Shown piece after piece: positions 56,701 to 64,000 of a stretch of 64,000 nucleotides of DNA. A program made the translations under genes and the position numbers. The notes beneath the pieces were generated by a model. It did no database searches. It worked only from the letters and a program-made list of their open reading frames with translations, and was not told where the DNA came from. Source of the stretch: Prochilodus magdalenae. Lineage: Eukaryota; Chordata; Actinopteri; Characiformes; Prochilodontidae. The DNA lies in NCBI GenBank assembly GCA_024036415.1, contig JAMWET010003158.1, forward strand, positions 157,501-221,500. The letters are read 5' to 3'. How positions within the stretch are numbered: the first letter of the stretch is position 1; every line of letters starts with the position of its first letter.

Positions 56701-59299
56701 TGTGGGCTGAACAATACGGACTTTTCTGCCAAGCTTTTTGGCCCGGTGAAACTAGCATAATTGTTCGGCATGAACCTCTGTGACTGGACGACACGACTCA
56801 ACAAGTACAGAAGGCGAAACTCGCTTTCGCTGGAAGGCGCAAAACGAGTTGGCCAACATCTGGCGGAGCGAGAGTATGCAGAAGCTGAAAATTCATACAC
56901 GCGTATGTTCCTGTGGATGTTTGAGGTCAGCGAAAGAAAAACTTTCACTTCTAGAGATCTAGAGAGAACGATTGATGTAGAACGTAAGCTATGCTGAGCT
57001 GGATGTGAGGTCCAACCGGTTCTCTTGAGTGCTAGCTGGCGGTGTGGCGTGTTTGCATGTACGGTGCTTTGGGAGTTGCTGTTGCATGGCCTGACTGTAC
57101 TGTGTTTACCTGGACATTCACCTCAGAGACTAAGCTGAGGAGATGCTCAGGTGCGCCTTTCTCTCACCCCCCCCCAAGGGTGTGTTCGAGTGTGTGTGCG
57201 CGTTTACGTATGTGTGTGTGTTGGAGCCTGTAACCGAACTGCCTATCCCTTCCACACAATTAGCGCCAGCGTCTCTAACTCACAAAAGGCCTCAGCGCCG
57301 CAGCAACGGCGGCCTAATGAGACGGACTGGGGGCAAGTTCGTTAAACGAGTGGAGGACAATAAAAGAATGACACTAATTAGCGCCCAGCGTTCACTCACC
57401 TGTTCGATTAGCCTCCGCCTTCACACCTGGCTCTTCCTCCCACCGCTTGTCCGTCACCCTCCTCAGCTCCACGTAGCCCGCTTCCACCTGCGTGCCCGGG
57501 CTGTGTCGGAGTGTGCGGTTGGCTGGAGACTGAGGGGTGTGGCTTACTGGTCCCGCCCTGATGCTGCTGCATCCTCCTTGTTTGTGCTCGATGAAGGTGA
57601 GAATGTGGGCCAGGGGGAAAGCCTGGCCGCACTGGCCGCAGGTCAACAGGTCACTGCCTCCGGCTGTGAGCGGATCTACATGGTCGGGACAGGGAGGCAA
57701 GCTGGGGATCCCACTGGCCTCTGGGTCATCTGGCAAAGAGAGAGAGAGGGATAGGAAAAGAGAAAAATCATTATTGTAAATACCTCTAAACATGAACCAT
57801 GTACACACACTTTACATGCCCAGCTAGACAAGGACCATTCTCACTTCCCTCTGCTATAATCAGCCGGAGATATGCACATGGATGCATTGGCAATGCCCAA
57901 AGTATGTCTATAGACTCACTGGCCACTTCACTACACCTCTTTGCATCTACACTCGTCCGTTTATCAGGTCTACTTACCATACAGGTGCCCTTCTAGTGCC
58001 ACCTGTTTCTGCACTTCTGCAATCTAGCCAGGACCACCACAGTACCATCATTTGGGTGTGGGACCAATCCAAAGTGCCCTTTTGGGTCACCGCTGGACTA
58101 ACAATAGCTCACCATCCAAAACTATCCAGCTGACCGCATCATAGGGCCAAAAATGACCACTGATGAAAAACCACACAGTGACTAATACCAGTTGTGCAGC
58201 AACAGATGAGCTCTGGTCTCTGGCTTTCCATTTACAAGGTGGGCCAACAATGTAGGAGTGGACATTCAGAGGACACAATATCCCAAAACTCCAGGGAAGC
58301 TGTTGTGTCCCATCTAAAGCTGGGGTAGTATGGTACACCAAGTACACCAAGGTACGGTTACAAATGAGAACCCATGACTATCCGTACCCTGGTTGAGTAT
58401 GTGGGACGTATTGGGACATGACTTAGCCTACTGTCCAGTTCCGGCATCACCATCGCAATGTGTAGGACGTGCAATGACTAATAAATGAAACGTGTCATGC
58501 TACGACTTTTTTGCTGCTTGGTTCAAGACAACCCCACCTCCCCACCCCCATCTTTTTACAATTAATTATGTTTCCTAATTTTAGACATTCAAATCATATG
58601 GTGACAATTCCTGAGTATTTTTCCATATCGCAATATACATATCTCAGAACCAATATCACAATGTCAGGCCCCGCCCCCTAGTATCATGCAGCCCTTCCAT
58701 TCAGGCCAAACTCATTCTACAGCTCTCCACTAGGGCTTTTAGTGCTGGTCATCTACTAATACCGCACAGCAATTCTATGATGGCCGTGCTGGATCAATCA
58801 GTGGTTTGCACCATTTCCGGTGGAGCTTTATACCATTTCTTCAGCAGTGGAAACGATGACTTCAGGCACGGTCAGACATGATGTACTGCACCACCCAATG
58901 GAAAACACCATAGCATACCAGTGCCCCTACCATGCCTGAGCTGATTTGCTCGGTGGTGGGCTACCCGACCCTTGATGACTGAGATAAAAGAGGGCCAGCA
59001 AATCATTCAGAGAAACAGATGGCCTACAATTCACTGATGATGTGCAAAAATGAGCGTCTATATGGTAAGTGACCCTGAGAAAGTGTAAAATGAGTTCAGC
59101 CATGCGAGTTTACTCTGACACCTGCCCCGAGAATAATCCTTGTACGTTGTGAATAAACAATTCTGACTCGTTTCTTTTCTCGTTCTGAGTAACACCACCT
59201 TCAACCGCACACAGTCGCATCACATGCCGTCCCCTGAAGCTCTTTGAGTGACCAACCTAACCGGCTTTCGAACAGCACTTAACTGGCCTGTTTTTTTCC

Positions 59300-59341
<42 letters not shown>

Positions 59342-62300
59342 TTGATGAAGCGTTACTTTCGCTTCTCTGCAGGCGCTTCAGGCTCCGGCTCATCTGGCAC
59401 CCTCAGTCAGCCACTGTCTGGTCAGCAGATACTGACCACTTCCTGTGTCTCTGCCACTCGGCCTGCTTCACACAGGAAACACATTCGGCACAGCTGCTGC
59501 GTGCACCGGCGACATGCTCGCCGACCACTCCAGCGCACTGATACATCTACACAGACACCCTTCACCTCTCACACATTCTCACAAAGCACTCACTGTTCAG
59601 CGAAGGTGGCTTTTACACCACACAAAGAGCACTGTGATCTCAAACAGCAGTACGATTAGAATCAGGATAGTGCAGCCCAGTTCGATTAAACACGAATACA
59701 TATATATAGACTACCCGAACAGGGCCTCAACAATTAGCCTAGCTCTTAGATAACTCTCTGTTGTTATGGTTTTAGAAATGCCCTGGTGTTCGCCAAAGCT
59801 GACTGACCACCTCAGCACAATGCTGGATATAACCCCGAATGCAATCAACAATTGCAATCACTGACAGCACAGCCTGGATCACTATTCCTAAGCCTTGGCT
59901 TAGGAATTCCCAAGGAGCCTTGGAATTCCTATTCCTGACCAACCGTGGCCCAACCGTGGCCCAACCGTGGCCCAACCATGGCCCAACCGTGGTCCAACCG
60001 TGGGGCAACCGTGGCACAACCATGGCCCAGCCATGGCCCAACCGACTCCAGTGACAGTACACCTTCACCTTCAAGACCAGATGATCTGGCCTGTGGGGCT
60101 GTTGGCCAAGACTATGGAAACTTGACCGACCACCTCCTCAGCCCACTGCTGGATGACGTCCCCAATGTGGCCACAACCTAGATCACTACTCTCGAGCCTT
60201 TCTTGCCTTTGTGGTGTTTGATGAGGTCTGATATATACCTGAACACCTCAGCCTAACCTTTGACGCAGCCCTGGACGTCGTTGTCAGTACCTCACGCCTG
60301 CAACAACACACCCCAAACCACTATTCTTCCAGGGGCTGTTTTTCCAACACTGGAAATGCAACTGACCACCTCCGCCCAACTTCAGAAGCAGCCCTGACAG
60401 GGGCTCACTATTCTCATGCATGCTTGAAGCTGTTTTGGCTTGTTTACTCAAGAAACTTGGCTGACCACTTCGGCCCAACCTTAAATCCAGACCTGAAACG
60501 GGGTCAGCACTTCCTTCCACTGAGTACAACCTGGATCACTGTTCTTAGGCTATGTCTGACAATTTTTGACGTTTGTCCAGATAAGAAACCTGGCTGACCA
60601 CCATAGAAGCAGCCCTGGATGCCTATTAAGTTTTGACCATTAAGCTTTTGTGCACCCTTACCATGTTTCCCAACACTAGAAATGTCCCAACTCGGCCCAA
60701 CTGAGATTAATACCTCGCTCCACTACACCACAGTCATTATCTTTTCCTCCCCTTGTGCCATTCGCCAAAGGCCGCAGATGTTGTTGGCCAGCTTCTGTCT
60801 TCAATGGGGTCAATACTTTCATCCTGTGACAACACAACCCGCCACAAAAAACCTTGGTGCACGGAGGCCGTTTCTTGCTCAAGCTGTCAAGACGGATGAG
60901 TAACTCTGCCCTTCAGGCAGATGTGGTCACGACTCCATGCCTCCAACAGCCTGGACCGGCGGACCTGCCCGGGCTGGGCCGTGCTGTATTGCATTGCATT
61001 GCAGCAGGCCGGGCCCGGGCCGGCCAGGCCGCTGCAGGTCCAGACAGTGCCCAGAGAGGCGAGCGCTCGCTCACTCAAAAAAATGCCACCTTTCCTGTTT
61101 GTGCTGCACAGGCAGGCACAAGGCGCGGCTGTGGCCTCTCAAAACCACCTTAGCACGGCTGCCCTCACTTTTTTGAAGGGGGGGGGGGGGGCAGGGTGGA
61201 GGTGGTGGAGGATACAGAGAAAAACAGCCAGCCTATTTCCTGGCTATGAGAAACATTTATCTCCAACATCTGAAAATGTATAGGTCTGTGCTCGAGCTGG
61301 GCTCAATACCAAACGGACATACAGCGGAGCTGCAGAAGGAGCCCATATGTAGTGCACTATATAGGCAGCAAGGGGCCATTTGAGACCTGACCCGGTTCAG
61401 GTGCCCGTTTCTGGAGAACTGGGAAGCTTATGATGTTTGTTTGAGTCTATTCTAGTGTCAAAGGGGAGGTCCACCCCATTCCCAAACGTCTTCATAACTA
61501 CACAGGTGGAGATACAGACAAGGGTATTCAGGTGGGTTGGATGTGAAAGGCTCCACTGTAGAGTAACCGGACCTCCAGCCCTAAATCTCCCTCGCAGAAT
61601 TTACTACACGTACCAGTTACATACACACCAATGCACAGATGTCTGAGATCTGATGCCTCACCACAGCTTTGTGATGAAACAGAAAACCCAAAAGTGGCTT
61701 AAACGGAATTTCAATCCATCCACGCTGGTGAAACACGTGCAGGGCACGAAACAGTCCTCAGAGAAGCTCTACAATGTTCAGCTAGACCCCAAAGTCAGCA
61801 TCATCAGCACCGCACTGGAAAGTGAATAAATGGCTATTTTTACGCTACTGGTTTCCATCAACCACCGCTGTAAAGAAATCAGAGTCTCTCATCACCTCAG
61901 ACCACAATCAAATCTTAAAAGACTGGGGGGAGAAACACTGCTCAGAAATGTTGATGGGGTTCCCCTTTAAAGGAAGCATGGGTTCAGTATCACTCCATAC
62001 CAGTGAATAAACAGCAGGTGGGAAAGTAGCACATGCAGAAGAAGAAGAGTTTGTAAAAGGAGAAGGAGAGAAAGAGAGAGAGAGAGAAAGAGGAGGGCAA
62101 AAAGAGGATGGGGCAGAGGGGAAGATGCAATAAGGAAGTAGGCTCAGCCACCACGCTGTGTTGGGTCTCCCAGTGGAAGAGGCTGCCCGGCCAAAATAGG
62201 GGCATGTAATGGCACAGCGCTGGGGGTATAAGGACACCCACGTGCCGCCGCAGCAGCGCGCTGCCTCATGGCTAGCCTGTGTTTCTCTGTCAGGTTCCGC

Positions 62301-62503
62301 CAACTGTCAAGTTTCTGGAAACTCCGGGACGCGTTAATAAAGTTGGTGGGAAGCAGGCTGGTTCACTCCTGGCTGAGTGTCAGTGAGACATCCAGGCGTG
62401 TGAATCAGCCTAGTGGCCTGTTTTCGTCACTGGAAAGCAGCACGAGCTTACCTTGAATGACGCTCAGGTGTTGCGGTCTGCTGCCGAGTTTGCGCCTGGA
62501 CAT
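48574..62503 (-). CDS. znf296: BCL11-family zinc-finger transcription factor, znf296-like, 643 aa
   Basis: Nuclear C2H2 zinc-finger regulator. Coding join on the minus strand: 62452-62503, 57400-57729, 48574-50123 (1932 nt), all junctions phase 1. Architecture by residue: SRRK motif at 2-5, CCHC finger 48-71, single C2H2 135-156, C2H2 pair 269-317, C2H2 triplet 478-558, acidic C-tail. This is the BCL11A/B and ZNF296 layout. ZNF296 is favoured by [11 protein letters not shown] in the first finger of the triplet (BCL11A has NCSNLTV), by the short spacer between pair and triplet, and by linkage to capn12. From memory, human ZNF296 is about 475 residues, so this protein is longer, mainly in Ser/Pro/Glu-rich linkers. 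A divergent bcl11 paralogue is the alternative. Confidence 0.85.
50930..51060. promoter_or_regulatory. Candidate conserved enhancer-like island with octamer
   Basis: Contains AATTGCTAATTAGC (homeodomain sites), TTTATGCAAATGAGG (perfect POU octamer ATGCAAAT), TTGATAAATGGG and GCATAAATCAAAATGAGG in about 120 bp, right after a poly-T. Typical texture of a vertebrate developmental enhancer; conservation untested. Confidence 0.42.
51201..51275. repeat. (GT)n(GA)n compound microsatellite
   Basis: About 29 GT units followed by about 8 GA units. Confidence 0.96.
51770..51860. promoter_or_regulatory. Candidate conserved island with TAATTA core
   Basis: CACTTGCATATTAAGCAG, AGCAATAACTGC and TAATTAAAAATGCAGATTGG in an otherwise GA/CT-biased stretch. 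Regulatory role inferred from composition. Confidence 0.33.
53337..53535. repeat. Dispersed repeat E, copy 1
   Basis: Shares with 56327-56524 GTTTGTTTATTTGAGCCTGAG, CAGCAACAAAGCAGCATCAC and GAAACAGCCAATGTAATCAA in the same order and orientation. The flanking TATGAGGCACCATTAAT phrase also occurs twice (near 53290 and 53590), indicating a compound element. Class unknown. Confidence 0.8.
53707..53763. repeat. (TG)n microsatellite
   Basis: About 27 uninterrupted TG units in znf296 intron 2. Confidence 0.96.
55540..55860. promoter_or_regulatory. Candidate conserved non-coding element
   Basis: Repeat-free run with CATTAATGATTGCGGG, GATGATTAAGTAACC, GGCAATAATTACAGCC, GCTAATTTAATTTTAAACGG and GGCATTAATAAGGC. 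Dense TAAT cores in balanced surrounding sequence suggest a homeodomain-responsive element. Confidence 0.38.
56228..56241 (+). promoter_or_regulatory. CTCF-like motif, plus orientation
   Basis: CCACCAGATGGCAG fits the CTCF core CCASYAGRKGGCRS at nearly every position. Oriented toward the znf296 promoter and the reverse-oriented site at 63279-63292. Confidence 0.5.
56327..56524. repeat. Dispersed repeat E, copy 2
   Basis: Diverged direct copy of 53337-53535. Confidence 0.8.
57236..57395. promoter_or_regulatory. Candidate intronic regulatory island beside znf296 exon 2
   Basis: Contains CACACAATTAGCGCCAGCG, CGGCCTAATGAGACG, CAATAAAAGAATG and CACTAATTAGCGCCCAGCG. The ATTAGCGCC(C)AGCG core occurs twice, about 120 bp apart. 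It directly abuts the exon 2 donor, so splicing-regulatory function is an alternative to enhancer function. Confidence 0.4.
57400..57729 (-). CDS. znf296: znf296 exon 2 (CCHC finger)
   Basis: 330 nt, acceptor TTGCCAG|, donor ACAG|GTGAGT, phase 1 both sides. Contains [20 protein letters not shown] and IEHKQGGC, the BCL11 atypical CCHC finger (Cys48, Cys51, His66, Cys71), which in BCL11A mediates dimerisation. A V-K-A-E tetrapeptide near the exon end fits a SUMO-acceptor consensus. Confidence 0.93.
57960..58340. repeat. Unclassified DNA-repeat module
   Basis: Contains GGCCACTTCACTACACC, CATACAGGTGCCCTTCTAG and, inverted, GTAGGAGTGGACATTC with GGTGGGCCAACAATG. I recognise these as parts of a common fish interspersed element. 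Ends not resolved. Confidence 0.5.
59790..60800. repeat. Decayed tandem array, unit of roughly 105-120 bp
   Basis: The phrase (C/G)CTGACC(G)ACC(A)C(C/T)TC(A)GCCCAAC...GCAGCCCTGGA...TGGATCACTATTC recurs near 59800, 60120, 60240, 60360, 60465 and 60590 with strong divergence. The spacing and conserved order suggest an old tandem amplification, possibly starting from a GC-rich single-copy segment. Confidence 0.65.
59940..60049. repeat. 11-bp minisatellite (CAACCGTGGCC)n
   Basis: Ten consecutive units of CAACCGTGGCC with single-base variants (CAACCATGGCC, CAACCGTGGGG and others), inside the larger decayed array. ATGG variants create NcoI-like CCATGG motifs. Confidence 0.93.
62452..62503 (-). CDS. 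znf296: znf296 exon 1 (start codon, SRRK motif)
   Basis: 52 nt encoding [17 protein letters not shown] plus one nucleotide, donor CAAG|GTAAGC. The ATG has an in-frame TAA 21 nt upstream, fixing the start. The N-terminus matches BCL11A (SRRKQGKPQHLS) and related FOG/SALL proteins, where it recruits the NuRD complex through RBBP4/7. Here Gln is replaced by Leu. Too short to be visible except by this motif. Confidence 0.9.
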
Positions 62504-62960
62504 GCTGAGCTCGTGCGCCTCTTATTTGTGTTTATCCGCTGTTTTCCGGTCACTTTTCGAGCTCTGAGGAACCGGGGACGACCAAGAAAGTCATAAGACA
62601 CGGCAAAAAAAAAATAGATAACAGACTGAGCTGCTGCTTTTCTATCTCCCTTTCTGTCCTCCCTTCTTTCTTTCTCTCCTCCGAGGGCTGGCTGTGCTCT
62701 CGGTCGTACCCTCTTCCACCCGTCAGTGTTCAAGTTCACACAAACGGTAGTCCTGTAGTGCTGAGGAGAGAGGGGCGGGGCCTATACAAGAATGGGCGTG
62801 GTACGCGCGAGCTCATTTGCGTGCGTGGCCCCGCCCCATGCCGCTGTCCCTCAAACCCTCTCAGACGTGGAGCCTTGTTTACTGGTCCACAATAGGACCA
62901 ATCGTAGTTCGGGTTCGAGTCGAGAAACAGACCGGACCGGCCCGTTTGGACCGGGATATG
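62504..62960 (-). promoter_or_regulatory. znf296 promoter and 5' UTR
   Basis: Upstream of the start codon, with two GC boxes in transcript sense (GGGGCGGGG at about 62828-62837 and the CCCCGCCCC of 62771-62780), raised CpG content (62760-62960) and no clear TATA. An octamer-like GCAAATGAGCTC lies between the GC boxes. The leader from about 62740 down to 62504 is purine-biased in transcript sense. TSS not determined. Confidence 0.55.
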
Positions 62961-63375
62961 AACATGAGATGTGAAAACTGATGTTTTGCGGTTGTTTTGA
63001 CGAAACGCAGCTGCAGTGACACCAATAAAAAACGGGCTGGCTGAAGGATGTGGGTGAGGAGGAAGTGGGTTTATCGAGGTCGCCTCAGGCAGGTGTTTGT
63101 GCTGTCCGCCTGATTTCGAAACCAAACTTTTTCTTGCCCCCCTTTTTTCTGCACCTTTACATCTCGAGCTGTGAAAAATACAGTTAGTGTGCTGAACCTT
63201 GTACAACCCAAAAAAAAAAAAAACCCAAAACAAAACAAAAAACATAAGTCCACCTTTAGACTCTTTGAGGCCGAACTGCGCCATCTGGTGGCAGGATGGA
63301 ACTTCAGTTTAAGGCAATTATGCAAAAACAGATGTATCCAAAAGTAGCAGACACAACTATATCTCCATATAATAT
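62960..63375. other. Upstream flank of znf296
   Basis: Contains an A-run (63211-63223) followed by AAAC repeats and a CTCF-like site at 63279-63292. No coding sequence supported. Confidence 0.5.
63279..63292 (-). promoter_or_regulatory. CTCF-like motif, minus orientation
   Basis: The plus strand reads GCGCCATCTGGTGGC, i.e. GCCACCAGATGGCGC on the minus strand, a close fit to the CTCF core CCASNAGRKGGCGC. It lies about 0.8 kb upstream of the znf296 start. Confidence 0.6.
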
Positions 63376-64000
63376 GTGGAGTCGTTGTGTAAATGGTGTA
63401 TACTGTGTAGAGTGTATACTGTACAGTGTCTGTATGTATCGTGTATATGTGGAGTGGTTGTGTATATGGTGTATACTGTGTAGTGTATATTGTACGGTGT
63501 GTGTATGTATCGTGTATATGTGGAGTCGGTGTGTATATGGTGTATACTGTGTAGAGTGTATATTGTACAGTGTCTGTATGTATTGTGTATATGTGGAGTG
63601 GTTGTGTATATGGTGTATACTGTGTAGAGTGTATATTGTACAGTGTGTGTATGTAGTGTGTATAGGTGGAGTTGATATGTATATGGTGTGTACTGTGTGG
63701 AGTGTATATTGTACAGTGTCTGTATGTATTGTGGATATGTGGAGTGGGTGTGTATATGGTGTATACTGTGTAGAGTGTATATTGTACAGTGTGTTTATGT
63801 AGTGTGTATATGTGGAGTTGATGTGTATATGGTGTGTACTGTGTAGAGTGTATATTGTACGGTGTCTGTATGTATCGTGTATATGTGGAGTGGTTGTGTA
63901 TATGGTGTACACTGTGTAGAGTGTATATTGTACGGTGTCTGTATGTATTGTGTATATGTGGAGTTGATGTGTATATGGTGTATACTGTGTAGAGTGTATA
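63376..64000. repeat. 73-bp minisatellite running off the right edge
   Basis: Units start GTGGAG at 63376, 63449, 63520, 63593, 63666, 63739, 63812, 63885 and 63958. The period is 73 bp except one 71-bp unit. Units share GTGTATACTGTGTAGAGTG and TGTACAGTGT with scattered substitutions. More copies may lie beyond the window. Confidence 0.96.

Larger units (their letters stand above)
50124..57399 (-). other. znf296 intron 2
   Basis: 7276 bp. Holds GC-rich sequence near exon 3, a T-run (50892-50918), AT-rich islands (50930-51060, 51770-51860) and a (GT)n(GA)n tract (51201-51275). It also has two related approximately 195-bp repeats (53337-53535, 56327-56524), a (TG)n tract (53707-53763), a candidate regulatory island (55540-55860), and another beside exon 2 (57236-57395). 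No further exon recognised. Confidence 0.75.
57730..62451 (-). other. znf296 intron 1
   Basis: 4722 bp. Contains a fish DNA-repeat module (about 57960-58340), unassigned sequence (58350-59290), a (CT)n tract (59304-59337), an 11-bp minisatellite (59940-60049) within a decayed longer-period array (59790-60800), a G/C-rich segment with a G-run (60900-61200), and unassigned sequence to the exon 1 donor including a GA-rich strip near 62040-62095. Confidence 0.7.

Noticed and set aside
57143..57754. 203-codon plus-strand frame
   Set aside because: Antisense to znf296 exon 2 and its conserved-looking flank; no recognisable domain.
59839..60181. Open frames on both strands over the CAACCGTGGCC minisatellite
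   Set aside because: Repeat-derived; 11-bp unit cycles frames, no start or splice context.
63296..63912. Open frames of 168 and 202 codons on opposite strands
   Set aside because: Lie on the 73-bp minisatellite; since 73 is not a multiple of 3 the frame rotates through the same units.

Overview
This is a vertebrate, almost certainly teleost fish, nuclear genomic window. It has spliced genes with small phase-matched exons and long introns. It is full of Tc1/mariner remnants, a hAT element, tRNA-derived SINEs, L2-like and Rex/CR1-like LINE pieces, and very long CA, GA, TA and tetranucleotide tracts. There is no bacterial operon, CRISPR array, rRNA or true tRNA gene. The species cannot be fixed from the sequence alone.

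Two protein-coding genes are supported, both on the minus strand. (1) A classical calpain runs from its start codon at 20685 to beyond the left edge. I reconstructed ten consecutive coding exons (20512-20685, 17887-17956, 12007-12125, 5048-5181, 2750-2921, 2074-2157, 1900-1985, 818-895, 491-663, 32-282). All have GT/AG borders and matching phases and give 447 codons. The protease core is intact (Cys84, His242, Asn266 by my numbering). The Gly-Asn-Cys-Trp active-site context, the acidic insert and the C2-like domain sequence point to calpain-12 (capn12). The penta-EF-hand exons lie outside the window. (2) A BCL11-family C2H2 zinc-finger gene, best matched to znf296, lies at 62503-48574 in three phase-1 exons (62452-62503, 57400-57729, 48574-50123). 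It encodes 643 residues with an N-terminal SRRK motif, one CCHC finger and six C2H2 fingers. From memory, the human counterparts CAPN12 and ZNF296 both map to chromosome 19q13, which supports both calls.

Layout. 1-20.7 kb: calpain exons and introns. The introns hold a foldback palindrome next to the His exon, a 1.4-kb CA-rich minisatellite grown inside a LINE fragment, a 0.9-kb purine tract, and SINE and Tc1 copies. 20.7-45.6 kb: intergenic, dense in transposon debris. It includes a hAT element with an exact 8-bp target duplication, two same-length (533 bp) Tc1 mini-elements that keep only a short helix-turn-helix reading frame, a palindromic MITE family, and repeat-free islands that look like conserved regulatory DNA. 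45.6-48.6 kb: probable long 3' UTR of the zinc-finger gene, with a long pyrimidine tract in transcript sense. 48.6-62.5 kb: the zinc-finger gene, whose introns hold AT-rich homeodomain- and octamer-containing islands. 62.5-63 kb: its GC-box promoter. 63.28-64 kb: a CTCF-like site, then a 73-bp minisatellite running off the window.

The two genes are neighbours but not functionally coupled in any way the sequence shows. Calpain-12 would be a cytosolic Ca2+-dependent protease, and ZNF296 a nuclear transcriptional regulator. I did not find a novel multi-gene system. The most interesting material is the splice-adjacent repeats and palindrome in capn12, the candidate enhancers around znf296, and the lineages of non-autonomous transposons. 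All homology statements rest on family recognition without database searches.
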